A DNA stretch of 64,000 nt from Algoriphagus sp. (GTDB lineage Bacteria > Bacteroidota > Bacteroidia > Cytophagales > Cyclobacteriaceae). Below the pieces are notes generated by a model, which saw only the letters and a program-made list of their open reading frames with translations, was not told the origin of the DNA and did not search any database. The stretch is from contig NZ_JAQWXX010000082.1 of the NCBI RefSeq assembly GCF_029254265.1, forward strand, positions 1 through 64,000, given 5' to 3'. Both the position numbers and the translations under genes were made by a program. Below, one piece after another: positions 28,671 through 39,842 of this stretch (its first letter is position 1; every line of letters starts with the position of its first letter).

Positions 28671-29699
28671 TTAATGATGATCGTCATGCGCGTGCTCCGC
28701 TACTGCTGAGCCAATGTACATCGCTGAAAACAGCGTAAATACATAAGCCTGAATAGTAGCTACTAACAATTCGATCAGGTTTATAAAGGTAACCATCAAG
28801 GTACTTGCGATACCAATGGTGATCGATTCGAAGATAAATGCCAAGGCAATAAAGCCTAAGATTACAATGTGTCCTGCAGTGATCGCGACGAATAGTCGAA
28901 CCATCAAGGCAAAAGGTTTGGTGAATAAACCGATAATTTCTACCGGAACGATGATCAAAAGCATTGCCGGTGGCACACCAGGCGTCATGAAGACGTGCTT
29001 CCAATAATCTTTATTTCCATTAACATTGGTAATAATAAAGGTCAATACCGCTAGCACCATTGTGACTGCGATATTCCCTGTCATGTTTGCTGCCCCAGGA
29101 ATCAATCCAAGAAGGTTACCAAACCAAACAAACAAGAATAATGTAATAAGGTATGGAACAAATCGCTTGTACTGTGGTCCAATTGATTTTTGAGCAATCT
29201 CATCTCTTACAAAAATCACAATAGGTTCGATGATTGCTGCTGCTCCTTTTGGAGCTACAGCACCATGCTTCTTATAATGTCCGGCTGCAGATAAAGCGAA
29301 CCAACCCACAAAGATCAAAACAATAAAAAGCATGACCACATTTTTGGTAATCGAAAATTCTATGAAACTAGCCCCATCAACTCTTCCCAAATGATCATGC
29401 TCGTCAATGAAGTAACCTTCATGAGCATATTCTTCTCCGAAAAGATGAGTATCATGATTTTGGAAATTTGAAGAGCTGAAAAACTCTAAACCTCTGTCTC
29501 CTGAATATACTATAACCGGTAGAGGCAAAGTCACGTGTGTATGACCAAAAGTGGCGAAATGCCACTCGTGAGAGTCTTTTACGTGGTGCATGATGAAGCT
29601 TGTCTTATCTTCTTCTCCACCTGCAGCTATTGAATTGCCGGAAAAACCTAGCAAAAATGCTGAAATTAAAAGACTTAGTACCAGTATATTACGCGTCAT
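28671..29699 (-). CDS. atpB: FO ATP synthase a subunit
   Basis: LFVWFGNLLGLIPG, LMVRLFVAITAGHIV; likely start MTRNILVLS (ORF to 29765). Confidence 0.95.
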   Translation of the reverse strand: MTRNILVLSLLISAFLLGFSGNSIAAGGEEDKTSFIMHHVKDSHEWHFATFGHTHVTLPLPVIVYSGDRGLEFFSSSNFQNHDTHLFGEEYAHEGYFIDEHDHLGRVDGASFIEFSITKNVVMLFIVLIFVGWFALSAAGHYKKHGAVAPKGAAAIIEPIVIFVRDEIAQKSIGPQYKRFVPYLITLFLFVWFGNLLGLIPGAANMTGNIAVTMVLAVLTFIITNVNGNKDYWKHVFMTPGVPPAMLLIIVPVEIIGLFTKPFALMVRLFVAITAGHIVILGFIALAFIFESITIGIASTLMVTFINLIELLVATIQAYVFTLFSAMYIGSAVAEHAHDDHH

Positions 29700-29718
29700 C
29701 AACTCTAAATTTTGAGGG

Positions 29719-30123
29719 CTACTTCGAAATCGGGCGCAAGTTAGACAGAAAGGCGTAGATATCAAAAACTAAGTAGAACAAAAAAATAATAAAGAAATCT
29801 GCGATAAACAAAATAATATTCTCCATTCCGGGCCAAACGGCTATCCCAATAAAGACCAATGTCCCAATAAATCTCAAAATCATTGCTAAAACCATGATCT
29901 GAAAGAAATTTTCTCCAAATGATTTTAATAAAAAGCTATTAAGTAAACTGATTAAAAATGAAAAAATCGAAAGGAAAAAGAAGATATTCCATATTTTTTC
30001 ATGAACTACAACGGGAAAAATCCACGTCAAAAGCCAGATCAAAACCGCAATTATTAAAGAAAAAAGAAGAAATCGAATATGACTGTTTTTCGGGAGCACC
30101 ATTGTTACCAATTTAGAATGCAA
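29719..30123 (-). CDS. small membrane protein in ATP synthase operon
   Basis: 134 aa, 4 predicted TM segments, between atpB and AtpZ-like gene. Confidence 0.6.
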   Translation of the reverse strand: MHSKLVTMVLPKNSHIRFLLFSLIIAVLIWLLTWIFPVVVHEKIWNIFFFLSIFSFLISLLNSFLLKSFGENFFQIMVLAMILRFIGTLVFIGIAVWPGMENIILFIADFFIIFLFYLVFDIYAFLSNLRPISK

Positions 30124-30144
30124 AATTAAGGCAATTTTAGAATA

Positions 30145-30375
30145 TCACTTATTATCCTGCTTCATAGACATCCAGAGTTGGTAAAAGGCCATTCCAACGG
30201 ATAGAAAAGAGAATAACAAAAGCCAAACTGGAAATTTCATTTCACTTTTTTGCTGAATCCACCATCCAAACCAAGTACCGGTTCCTATAACTCCGAATAA
30301 TTGGAAAGAAAGACCAATGTATTTTACATATATAGGAGTTCCGTTTGATTTCTTTTTTTCTCCAGTTTCTTTCAT
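30145..30375 (-). CDS. AtpZ/AtpI family protein
   Basis: GLSFQLFGVIGTGTWFGWWIQQK; first gene of ATP synthase operon. Confidence 0.75.
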   Translation of the reverse strand: MKETGEKKKSNGTPIYVKYIGLSFQLFGVIGTGTWFGWWIQQKSEMKFPVWLLLFSFLSVGMAFYQLWMSMKQDNK

Positions 30376-30519
30376 TTCAATTTCATTGTATGCTCTGTTA
30401 GATAAAACTGCTCAATCAAAAATACTCCATTTCTAACCGAGGAAATAAACTAACCCAATTTTCGTTCGCTAAGTAAGTCAAAAAACCTATTTTGGTACTC
30501 AATTTGGGAATAGTCATTC

Positions 30520-33147
30520 ATGAAGAAGTTTTCGGTAGTAGCGTTTGGAGTATTATTTTTTGCGGCAGCATGCTCTTCCGAACGTAATACGTTTACTAAT
30601 AGAACTTTTCATAATCTAACTGCCCACTACAACGCGTATTATCTTGCAGATGTAAAGCTTAAAGAAGTAGAGGCAGAGATCGTATTAAATTATAAAGAAG
30701 ACTACACTCAGGTGCTACCCGTCTTTATTCCAATTGACTCGGCGTCAATTCAAGCTAATCAGGAAAAGCTCCAATCTTCTCGGGAGTTGGCATCAAAAGC
30801 TATCGAATGGCATAAAATAAGTAAATGGGTAGATGATAGTTATTACCTATTAGGGAAGATTGATTACTACCAATCACACTTTGATGACGCGCAGAATACG
30901 TTTAAATACGTCAATGTAAACTCTAAGGATGATGATGTTCGACATAAGACGCTTATCACATTATTGAAACTTTACGTCGATTTGGGTGAGATAGAAAAAG
31001 CAAACTTCACTATTGATTACCTCTCCAAAGAATCTGAAATATCTGATGAAAACCGATATGAGCTTTATCGAACCTTAGCCTATTATTACGAATCACGTCA
31101 GGACAAAAACGGAATTATTGGGGCATTGGATAAGGCGCTAGAATATGCCGTGGATAAAAAAGAAGAGTCTCGAATCAATTTCATCTTAGCTCAGCGCTAT
31201 CAGCGCATTGGACTTGATGCTCTTGCCTATGATTATTACAAAAAAGCACTAGACGGCAACCCTCCCTATGAAAGGAGCTTCTTTGCGCAGCTCTATGCGC
31301 AGCAAGTAGCCGAGCTCAATGCTTCCAAAGACTTAAAAAAGGTCCGAAATTATTACGAGGATCTATATAAGGACCCTAAAAATAGAGATCTAAAAGACGT
31401 TGTGATTTATGAGCGTGCCTTATTTGAGGAGAAACAAGGTGACACTGAATTGACCCTATACTTACTTCACCAAGCGGCCAAAGAACCAGGAAGCAATCCA
31501 AGACTGAAAGGATATATCTATCAAAAACTCGCTGAAATCAATTTGGAGCAGTTTAAAGACTACCGGTCTACTAAATATTATTTGGATTCTGCATTGACAT
31601 TCATCAATACAACTGATCCTGTTGCACTTCAAATTCAGGAACAAAAAATATCTTTAGACAATTATGTATTTCATTTCGAACGAATCGAAAAGAATGACAG
31701 CTTGATTACGCTAGCCAAAATGTCTCCTGAAGACCAACGTTTAGTCGCAGAAAACTTTATCAAATCAGAAGAAGAACGACTCATGGCCGAAGCTAAAGCT
31801 GCCGAAAAACCAAAAAACACAAGTCTCTTTGACAACCTTCTTGCTTTTAGTGATAGGGGCTCAGGATCATCTACCTTCTACTTTGATAATGGAGTAGCAA
31901 TGCAACAAGGTGCGATAGAGTTTAGAAAAACATGGGGTACCCGACCACTACAAGATAATTGGAGACGGAGCGCAGTTAGTTTTCAAAGCTCCACCCCTAC
32001 AATTCCTGAACCATCAGAAAATGATTCAACGGCCTTGGATAGTGAAAACAATCCTTTAAGCAATCTTCCAGATCTAGAATCTCTGCTTTCAGAAATCCCT
32101 AACAGTCCGGATCAATTGAATGAGTTGAATCTGCAGCTTGAAGAATCCTATTTCGAATTGGGAAAATTACTTTATTTCAATCTTGATGAAGTTCAACAAA
32201 GTGTTAACAATCTTGAAACCTTAGTAAGGTTATATCCAGGATCAAGTCGTAAACCTGAAGCGTATTATTTATTATACCTAAGTCAAAAAGATCTTGGAGG
32301 AAATTCACAACAATATGTGACGCGCTTGAACCGTGAATTCCCAAGTTCTCAATATACTTTCTCTGTGAATAATCCGCAGGCTGCTTCAGGCAACATGGCT
32401 TACTTAGAATCCTCCCAAAGGTATCAGAAAGCCTATGAAGCCTATTATTCGGGTCAATATCAGACTACCAAGGAACTTATTCAATCTACACTCGAAGAAT
32501 ATCCATTAACTCGAAATACCGAACGACTGATCTTACTTGACATCATGGTTACGGGTAAAACAGAAAGTCGAGCATTCTATCGGGAGCGATTGGAAGCCTA
32601 TATTCTCAACTCTCAGGATGAGGCATTGAAAGAATTGGCAAAGAATATGCTTAACCCTTTACTATCCGATGAGGAGCTGGCTGCATTGAATCCCAAAAAA
32701 CTGGAAATAAGTGATTCTACAGCACTTGCAGGTGAAGAAGTAAAAGAATTGGAGGATCCGATTGATTTAGCAGTTTCACCTTTTAAAATCAACAACTCTC
32801 AAACGCATATCTTTGTGGTTGCGATGAGTCCGAGTGAAGCGGAGGAGGCAAAAAATTTACTTGGTGATTTGGAGAATTTTCATGCAAAGAATTTCTCTAA
32901 TTCAAGATTAAGAACGGGAAATATGAATATGAATCGGGAAAATGCGATTTACATTATCAGCCCATTCTCAAACGCAGAAAAAGCCTTAGATTATTTCAAC
33001 ATCTTCCAAAAAGATTTTGAATCTGAGGGAATGTCAGCTGAGGTAAAAGGAAATTCCTTCTTTATTTCGATAGAGAATTTCCAAGTGCTAAACAAAAGTA
33101 AAAATCTGGAAGAATACAGGGCTTTTTTTAAGTCCGTTTATAAGTAA
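30520..33147 (+). CDS. TPR lipoprotein, T9SS SprE/PorW family
   Basis: Lipobox FFAAACSSERNTFTNRTFHNLTAHYNAYY; repeated TPRs. Confidence 0.8.
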   Translation: MKKFSVVAFGVLFFAAACSSERNTFTNRTFHNLTAHYNAYYLADVKLKEVEAEIVLNYKEDYTQVLPVFIPIDSASIQANQEKLQSSRELASKAIEWHKISKWVDDSYYLLGKIDYYQSHFDDAQNTFKYVNVNSKDDDVRHKTLITLLKLYVDLGEIEKANFTIDYLSKESEISDENRYELYRTLAYYYESRQDKNGIIGALDKALEYAVDKKEESRINFILAQRYQRIGLDALAYDYYKKALDGNPPYERSFFAQLYAQQVAELNASKDLKKVRNYYEDLYKDPKNRDLKDVVIYERALFEEKQGDTELTLYLLHQAAKEPGSNPRLKGYIYQKLAEINLEQFKDYRSTKYYLDSALTFINTTDPVALQIQEQKISLDNYVFHFERIEKNDSLITLAKMSPEDQRLVAENFIKSEEERLMAEAKAAEKPKNTSLFDNLLAFSDRGSGSSTFYFDNGVAMQQGAIEFRKTWGTRPLQDNWRRSAVSFQSSTPTIPEPSENDSTALDSENNPLSNLPDLESLLSEIPNSPDQLNELNLQLEESYFELGKLLYFNLDEVQQSVNNLETLVRLYPGSSRKPEAYYLLYLSQKDLGGNSQQYVTRLNREFPSSQYTFSVNNPQAASGNMAYLESSQRYQKAYEAYYSGQYQTTKELIQSTLEEYPLTRNTERLILLDIMVTGKTESRAFYRERLEAYILNSQDEALKELAKNMLNPLLSDEELAALNPKKLEISDSTALAGEEVKELEDPIDLAVSPFKINNSQTHIFVVAMSPSEAEEAKNLLGDLENFHAKNFSNSRLRTGNMNMNRENAIYIISPFSNAEKALDYFNIFQKDFESEGMSAEVKGNSFFISIENFQVLNKSKNLEEYRAFFKSVYK

Positions 33148-33150
33148 ACT

Positions 33151-35457
33151 ATGAGTAAAGCTATTAAACCAAAAGGCACAACGTGGGTATCCAAAGTAGT
33201 AAAATACATTTGGATCGCATTTGTAGCTGGTTTTTTTGGATTCATCCTATTTGTCTGGATGATCAGTGTCAATTTTCTTGGATTATTCGGCACCCTTCCG
33301 GACTTCAAAGCATTAGAGAATCCAGATTCAGAAATTGCTTCTGGATTATATTCAGCGGATGGAGTTCTATTAGGAACTTATTATCGAGAAAACAGAAGCC
33401 CTATTAAATACGAAGATCTCTCTCCAAACTTGGTAAATGCACTTATTTCAACTGAAGATGTTCGTTTTAATGAACATTCTGGGATTGATATGACTGCCAT
33501 GATACGTGTTTTTGTGAAGTCAATTATTCTAGGTCAAGATGCTGGTGGAGGATCAACTCTAAGTCAACAAACAGCCAAAAATTTATTCAAAACTAGAACT
33601 GATGAAAATCAAGGAGTTCTAAGTTCCATTCCTGGACTTCGTATGTTAATCATCAAAACCAAAGAATGGATCGTCGCAACTCAACTTGAGAAAGCGTACA
33701 CCAAAAATGAAATCCTTACACTTTATCTGAACACCTCGGAGTTTGGATCGAATGCTTATGGAATCAAAACTGCCTCTGAGACTTTTTTCAACAAAAAACC
33801 CTCTGACTTGGCCGTGCAAGAAGCCGCTGTCTTGGTGGGACTTTTCAAAGCTCCAACTTATTACAGCCCGGTTTATAATCCTGATAATTCACTTAGGCGA
33901 AGAAACACCGTGTTGTACCAAATGGTGAAAAATGATCATTTGACTGAGGAAGAGTTCGATTCCCTTTCAGCTTTGCCTATTGAATTAGACTATAGCGTAG
34001 CCAATCAAAACAAAGGTCTGGCAACTTACTTTAGAGAAATTGTTAAATCTGACTTGCTACAATGGACAAAAGAAAACCTAAAGTCAGACGGTTCAGCCTA
34101 CGATCTTTACGGTGATGGGCTGAAAATTTACACCACAGTAGATAGCCGAATGCAACGCTATGCAGAGGAAGCAGTTGATGAGCACATGAGATCACTGCAG
34201 AATGCATTTTATAAAGAAATGGGAAATCGCGATCCTTGGGTGGATGGGGATAATCGTATCATCCCGAATTTCATCGAAGATGCTGTTAAAAGAACTGAGG
34301 CTTATCGACTTTTGAAAATCAGATTTGGCAATGACACTGATTCTATCAATTTGAAATTGAATGAAAAAAAGCGAATGTCTGTCTTCTCATGGGAAAAAGG
34401 AGAAATTGACACGCTGATGAGTACCATGGATTCCATGAGGTATTACAAGAAATTCCTTCAGACTGGATTTATGAGTATGGATCCTCATACTGGTAAAATT
34501 AAAGCATGGGTAGGTGGATTGGATCATAAGTATTTCAAGTTTGATCATGTGAAGCGAGGTAAAAGACAACCAGGATCAACATTCAAACCTTTCGTATATG
34601 CCGCTGCTATCGAAAATGGTTACAGTCCTTGTTATTCAGTAATTGACCAGCCTGTAGAAGTATATATACCGGGTCAACCTGCTTGGAGTCCTGCCAATGC
34701 AAATGGGAAGTTTACCTATGAAAAAATGACCATCCGTAAAGCAATGGCTCAATCGGTCAACTCGGTGACTGCTTATATGATGAAAAAACTAAGCCCAAAA
34801 ATCGTGGTTGAGACTGCTCGAAGATTGGGTGTGACCAGTGACTTAGAAGAGGTACCTTCATTGGCTCTAGGAGTTAATGATGTGTCAATTTTCGAAATGG
34901 TGGGAGCTTTTGGAACTTTTGTAAATAAAGGAGAACATACTACCCCATTCTATATTGACCGGATTGAGGATAAGAATGGAAATGTGATTCAGCAATTCAC
35001 AGCTAAAAAACGTCCAGCGATGAGTGAGGAGCACGCCTATTTAATGACCTACATGCTACGAGGTGGCTTTGAAGAGGAACAAGGTACTAGCCAAGGTGTG
35101 CCATATGCTTTAAGAGAAGGAAATGAGTTAGGTGGTAAAACAGGAACTACTCAGAACGCTTCAGACGGATGGTATATGGGTATAAGCAAGGATTTGGTAA
35201 GTGGAACTTGGGTTGGTGGGGATGACCGTGCAATTCACTTTAGGAGCTGGACTTCAGGGCAAGGCGGAAGAACAGCAAGACCTATTTGGGTAAAGTATAT
35301 GGAGAAAGTATATGCTGACAAAAGCTTGGGGTACACTAAAGGCCCTTTTCCAAGGCCGGAGCGACCACTAAGTATCGAGATTGACTGTGACGTTTATGAA
35401 AAAGAAAGTCAGCGCTTTGCGGACTTTGATTATGACGCCAAGAAAAACGATTTCTAA
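33151..35457 (+). CDS. penicillin-binding protein 1A (transglycosylase/transpeptidase)
   Basis: GT51 STEDVRFNEHSGID, GGSTLSQQTAKNLF; TP RQPGSTFKPFVYAAAIENG, GKTGTTQNASDGWYMG. Confidence 0.96.
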   Translation: MSKAIKPKGTTWVSKVVKYIWIAFVAGFFGFILFVWMISVNFLGLFGTLPDFKALENPDSEIASGLYSADGVLLGTYYRENRSPIKYEDLSPNLVNALISTEDVRFNEHSGIDMTAMIRVFVKSIILGQDAGGGSTLSQQTAKNLFKTRTDENQGVLSSIPGLRMLIIKTKEWIVATQLEKAYTKNEILTLYLNTSEFGSNAYGIKTASETFFNKKPSDLAVQEAAVLVGLFKAPTYYSPVYNPDNSLRRRNTVLYQMVKNDHLTEEEFDSLSALPIELDYSVANQNKGLATYFREIVKSDLLQWTKENLKSDGSAYDLYGDGLKIYTTVDSRMQRYAEEAVDEHMRSLQNAFYKEMGNRDPWVDGDNRIIPNFIEDAVKRTEAYRLLKIRFGNDTDSINLKLNEKKRMSVFSWEKGEIDTLMSTMDSMRYYKKFLQTGFMSMDPHTGKIKAWVGGLDHKYFKFDHVKRGKRQPGSTFKPFVYAAAIENGYSPCYSVIDQPVEVYIPGQPAWSPANANGKFTYEKMTIRKAMAQSVNSVTAYMMKKLSPKIVVETARRLGVTSDLEEVPSLALGVNDVSIFEMVGAFGTFVNKGEHTTPFYIDRIEDKNGNVIQQFTAKKRPAMSEEHAYLMTYMLRGGFEEEQGTSQGVPYALREGNELGGKTGTTQNASDGWYMGISKDLVSGTWVGGDDRAIHFRSWTSGQGGRTARPIWVKYMEKVYADKSLGYTKGPFPRPERPLSIEIDCDVYEKESQRFADFDYDAKKNDF

Positions 35458-35480
35458 AACACAAAAAATACTCTTTTTAA

Positions 35481-35509
35481 AACAGCCTTAATCCAAGGCT
35501 GTTTTTTTT
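35481..35509 (+). terminator. Rho-independent terminator
   Basis: AACAGCCTT...AAGGCTGTT plus T run. Confidence 0.8.
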
Positions 35510-35520
35510 AATTTTAGACC

Positions 35521-37326
35521 ATGCAATCATCTTCCTATCTTCCAAGTGAGCATTTGAATCTTCCAGATCAACCGGGAGTTTATAAGTATTTCAATGAAGA
35601 AGATGATCTTATCTATGTAGGAAAAGCGAAAAGCCTTAAAAAGCGAGTTAGTAGCTATTTCAACAAAAATTCCGGGGTAAATCTTAAAACTCGGAGAATG
35701 GTGAAAGAGATCAGAAAGATTGAAATCACTATCGTCAATAGTGAGCTTGATGCCCTACTTTTAGAAAATAACTTAATTAAAAAATCACAACCGAAGTACA
35801 ATATCTTACTTCGAGATGACAAAACATACCCCTACCTTTTGGTAACCAAAGAAAATTTTCCGCGGATATTTCAGACAAGGAAATTGATTCCAAAACGTGG
35901 AACCTACTACGGCCCTTTTGCAAGTGTAAAGGCCATGAATAATGTGTTGGACTTAATCAGAGAACTATTTACTATCAGAACCTGCAAACTTGATCTCTCG
36001 CCCTATAAGATTGCAGAAGACAAATACAAAGTATGCCTTGAGTATCATATCGGAAATTGCCAGGGACCATGTGTGGGCCTTCAAAAAGAGCAGGAATATT
36101 TGAAAGATTTAGAACAGGCGAAGCATATCTTAAGAGGTAATCTAGGACAGGCTAAAACATTTTTCAAACAAGAGATGCAGTTCCATGCTGAAAATCTTGA
36201 GTTTGAAAAGGCACACAAGCTCAAGGAAAAACTAGAACTCCTCGAAAAGTATCAATCCAAATCACTGGTAGCAAGTCCCTCTATCAAAAATCTGGATGTT
36301 TGTACAATTGTCAGCGATGAAAATACAGCATATGTAAATTACATGCGCGTAAAAAATGGGACTTTGATCACTTCCAAAAATGTTGAATTGAAAAAAAGAC
36401 TGGATGAAACAGAAGAAGAGTTGCTAATAACAGCACTTATTCGGCTTCAAGATCAATTCAACAGTGATGCCGATGAAGTCCTGCTTAATATTGAATTAAC
36501 AGAACCAATTGAGGGTCTAAATGTAAACACTCCAAAAATCGGAGATAAGAAAAAACTTATTGAATTATCCCATAAGAACGCCTTATTCTACAAAAAGGAA
36601 AAAGCATTGCTTATCGGCTTGAACCAAGACAAAAAAGACAGAGTCATTAAGCAATTGAAGGAGGATTTAAGCCTTCAAGAAGTTCCTGATCACATTGAAT
36701 GCTTTGACAATTCAAATATACAGGGGACTAACCCCGTAGCCAGCATGGTCTGTTTTTTAAATGGAAAGCCTGCCGTAAAAGAATATCGGCATTACCATAT
36801 CAAAACGGTAGAAGGGCCCAATGACTTTGCAAGCATGAAGGAGATCGTTGGGAGACGCTATAAAAGACTTTTGGAAGAAGGTAAACCAATGCCAAAGTTA
36901 GTCGTGATCGATGGCGGAAAAGGGCAACTTTCATCAGCCGTAGAAGCTTTACAAGAATTAGGAGTTTACGGTCAAATGCCGATTATTGGTATAGCAAAAA
37001 GACTGGAAGAAATATACTTCCCGGGAGATTCCTACCCCATTCATATCGATAAAAAATCAGAGAGTCTAAGACTATTACAGCGAATTCGAGATGAAGCTCA
37101 CAGATTTGCAATTACATTTCATCGAAACGTGAGAAGCAAAAATGCTTTTGGAACTCAATTGACAGCTATACCTGGTATTGGAGAAAATACAGCTGATAAG
37201 CTCTTAAGTCATTTCAAGTCAGTAAAGAAGATCAGTCAAGCAACTGAAGAAGAAATTGCAAGTATTATTGGCCCTAGTAAAGCAAGGGGTCTATTTGAAT
37301 GGAAAGAAAAAAATAAAGGGGCTTAA
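35521..37326 (+). CDS. uvrC: excinuclease ABC subunit C
   Basis: GIY-YIG domain PGVYKYFNEEDDLIYVGKAKSLKKRVSSYF; UvrC RNase H-like and HhH domains. Confidence 0.97.
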   Translation: MQSSSYLPSEHLNLPDQPGVYKYFNEEDDLIYVGKAKSLKKRVSSYFNKNSGVNLKTRRMVKEIRKIEITIVNSELDALLLENNLIKKSQPKYNILLRDDKTYPYLLVTKENFPRIFQTRKLIPKRGTYYGPFASVKAMNNVLDLIRELFTIRTCKLDLSPYKIAEDKYKVCLEYHIGNCQGPCVGLQKEQEYLKDLEQAKHILRGNLGQAKTFFKQEMQFHAENLEFEKAHKLKEKLELLEKYQSKSLVASPSIKNLDVCTIVSDENTAYVNYMRVKNGTLITSKNVELKKRLDETEEELLITALIRLQDQFNSDADEVLLNIELTEPIEGLNVNTPKIGDKKKLIELSHKNALFYKKEKALLIGLNQDKKDRVIKQLKEDLSLQEVPDHIECFDNSNIQGTNPVASMVCFLNGKPAVKEYRHYHIKTVEGPNDFASMKEIVGRRYKRLLEEGKPMPKLVVIDGGKGQLSSAVEALQELGVYGQMPIIGIAKRLEEIYFPGDSYPIHIDKKSESLRLLQRIRDEAHRFAITFHRNVRSKNAFGTQLTAIPGIGENTADKLLSHFKSVKKISQATEEEIASIIGPSKARGLFEWKEKNKGA

Positions 37327-37338
37327 AAAGCCCCTTTT
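37315..37338. terminator. bidirectional terminator between uvrC and gldN
   Basis: AAAGGGGCT...AGCCCCTTT overlapping the uvrC stop codon. Confidence 0.75.
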
Positions 37339-37341
37339 ATT

Positions 37342-38157
37342 TTACCATTCCCAAAGGGAATTTTCAAATTCTAATAATTTATACTCGAAAGCAAGTGCAT
37401 CTAAATAGGCTTGCATATCCTGATTTGGATTTTGAGATGAAATCAAATCTGCAATCAGCGCATCATCAGGGTTGGTGAATCTCCTAACAACCGATCTAAA
37501 TAATCTTGTTTCAAAAGCTTCATCATAAGTGAGACTTTTGGAAAGATTATTGAAATTAATCCAACGTGCTTCAGGATGATTTTTGAAGTAGTTGTAGAAA
37601 TCTTTATATCGGATATATGCAATTGTTTTTTGACCCGCATCAGAATTTGTAGCAGATGGCATCACCAACTCAATGTATTTAATATCGAATACTGTCTCAG
37701 AGTGATGCTTATCAAACACAAAGTCTTCTTTGAAATCCAAGTAATAAAGTTGCTTCACGAAAATACTATCACCCGTAGCGTTTAACCAGAAATTCTCTTG
37801 AAACTCCGCTATTGATAGTGGAGTAGTAAATTCAGGATCTGCAAAAACTTCAAGAGCATTTTCATCTACCACAGATTTGTAGATCTGATTTATGATTCCA
37901 TTTGACTTAGTGTCTCCAGAACCATAAAGAGGAAGATTATACTTTTCTCTAAGGTCAATTCGACGCCAAACACCAATTTGATACATCTTATCATCTTCCC
38001 TTATTCTCTTAGCAGAGAAGACCGTGTCCATTTCAAATTGTCTATCGCCAAATCCAGATGGATTTACACTTGTTGCGATTTGTGCTTCACCCCTTAAAGG
38101 AGCTAGCCCTGCTACAAGAAATAAGGACAGGATTAATTTTGGAAGAAGCTTTTTCAT
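37342..38157 (-). CDS. gldN: T9SS/gliding motility protein GldN
   Basis: Last gene of gldKLMN order; KMYQIGVWRRIDLREKYNLPLY. Confidence 0.92.
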   Translation of the reverse strand: MKKLLPKLILSLFLVAGLAPLRGEAQIATSVNPSGFGDRQFEMDTVFSAKRIREDDKMYQIGVWRRIDLREKYNLPLYGSGDTKSNGIINQIYKSVVDENALEVFADPEFTTPLSIAEFQENFWLNATGDSIFVKQLYYLDFKEDFVFDKHHSETVFDIKYIELVMPSATNSDAGQKTIAYIRYKDFYNYFKNHPEARWINFNNLSKSLTYDEAFETRLFRSVVRRFTNPDDALIADLISSQNPNQDMQAYLDALAFEYKLLEFENSLWEW

Positions 38158-38188
38158 ATTTATATAATTTTTTCTCTAACCAATCTGA

Positions 38189-39802
38189 TTACTTGATTCG
38201 GACTGGAACAACTTGTCTCAATTCAGTAGGAATTTTATTACCTCTAAAATTTGTACGAGTTACTTGTCTAATTTCGAAAACGATAACATCTCCTGCTTTT
38301 GCACTTTCTAATAACGATCGCATCGCCAAAGAATTGCCTGAAGAAATCTGAGCTGTTTGTCTAGGAACTTCATTTCTCAATAATCTCATTTCCCCACCAG
38401 TAACCTCAAAATTAGCATCTTTAGCCATCGTTCTACCGAATGTAGGCTCAGGCTTAGCAAGCAACTTAATACCCGTCAAGGTTCCGATTGGATGAGCAAG
38501 ACTTAGATCCAACTCACTTCCATTTGAAGTTACAGGAACTAATGAAGGAGCAGGAACTGGCTTGATATCATAATCAACTGCACCAATTTTATTTCCTCCA
38601 CTGCTTACTCCGATGTTTACTTTACCTGAAGCTCCAGGTATTACAGTCAATTGACCAGGTTTATTACCCTTTATAGATTGACCATTGGAAACTGCAAATT
38701 CAGGAGAATAACTATTCCCAAGAGCAGGCACCTCGATTAATAATTCGTTTGCACAATCTGCGTAAAGTTGCTGAACCACCTCAGAAGAAACTTTGATTAC
38801 TGGCTGTGCGACAAAGTATTCGTATTCAACTGGAAGGACCTTGTCTTCACCACCTACATTAGTAATAATTTCACCTTTCAAAATTCTCTTAGCTAGGCCT
38901 CTATCGTCGTATTCACCAGCTGGAGTTACAGAAAATTCTATTTTACCAAATCCTTTTGCATCTACAGGGACAGATCTACCATCAATTGTCATGGTAGGTG
39001 CAGCCGAAGTAGAACTTGAAGCAATAAACATATCTGCTTCAAATTTTGTACCAGCGGCCACAACATTTGACAATGCTGCAATTCTTGCCTCTGTAACATC
39101 AGCCTTGAAGAAGAAAGATCCAATTGAATTCTGTATAGCCTTCAATGATTCACTCTCTATATTCAAAACTTCATTTTGAAATTGTGAAAGCAAGGCGATC
39201 ACCGCTCCAACTGGGGATTTAACAAATGTCAAGGCAACAAAATCCTTATTCTTTACTTCCATATCGTTTGCGAAAAGCTCGATGTCTTTTGCATCTTTCG
39301 CTATGGGCTGGAATTGCATATCCGGGAAACCTATCTTAGTCAAAATAGCGGAAATTTGATTTGGATAAGCATTCAGCTTTTCCTTCATTTCCTCTCCACG
39401 ACCATTATTAGCGAAGAGATTTCCAGTTATTTCCGTATTCTTCAAGTTCGCATTGACAAAGTTTCCTTCATCATTCTTAGCATTAGATTGAACAATCAAA
39501 TCTTGCTTCAAATTTTCAAGGTAATCGTAGACTTCTTTAGTAGCCTCTCTTACCTCTTTCGCAGCTGCCACTTTTGGTACATCCACTTCTTTATTTCCTT
39601 GCTGCTCTACCGTATAGGCGATAGACTCAACAGTCGAAACGTTTTTACCAATGAAATTTTTGGAAGTTCTTTCCATCCCATCATTGATCAATATAAATTT
39701 CTGGAGAATTTGGTTGCTGACCTGGAGAGCCAATAAGGCCGTCAAAACCAGGTACATCATACCAATCATCCGCTGTCTAGGTGTCTCTTTAGCTCCTGCC
39801 AT
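38189..39802 (-). CDS. gldM: T9SS/gliding motility protein GldM
   Basis: MAGAKETPRQRMIGMMYLVLTALLALQVSNQIL. Confidence 0.96.
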   Translation of the reverse strand: MAGAKETPRQRMIGMMYLVLTALLALQVSNQILQKFILINDGMERTSKNFIGKNVSTVESIAYTVEQQGNKEVDVPKVAAAKEVREATKEVYDYLENLKQDLIVQSNAKNDEGNFVNANLKNTEITGNLFANNGRGEEMKEKLNAYPNQISAILTKIGFPDMQFQPIAKDAKDIELFANDMEVKNKDFVALTFVKSPVGAVIALLSQFQNEVLNIESESLKAIQNSIGSFFFKADVTEARIAALSNVVAAGTKFEADMFIASSSTSAAPTMTIDGRSVPVDAKGFGKIEFSVTPAGEYDDRGLAKRILKGEIITNVGGEDKVLPVEYEYFVAQPVIKVSSEVVQQLYADCANELLIEVPALGNSYSPEFAVSNGQSIKGNKPGQLTVIPGASGKVNIGVSSGGNKIGAVDYDIKPVPAPSLVPVTSNGSELDLSLAHPIGTLTGIKLLAKPEPTFGRTMAKDANFEVTGGEMRLLRNEVPRQTAQISSGNSLAMRSLLESAKAGDVIVFEIRQVTRTNFRGNKIPTELRQVVPVRIK

Positions 39803-39842
39803 TTTTAAGTTTTAATGGATTTTTAAATGAATTGAAGAGAAA

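Noticed and set aside
38793-39736. + strand ORFs antisense to gldM
   Set aside because: Shadow ORFs opposite a well-recognised CDS
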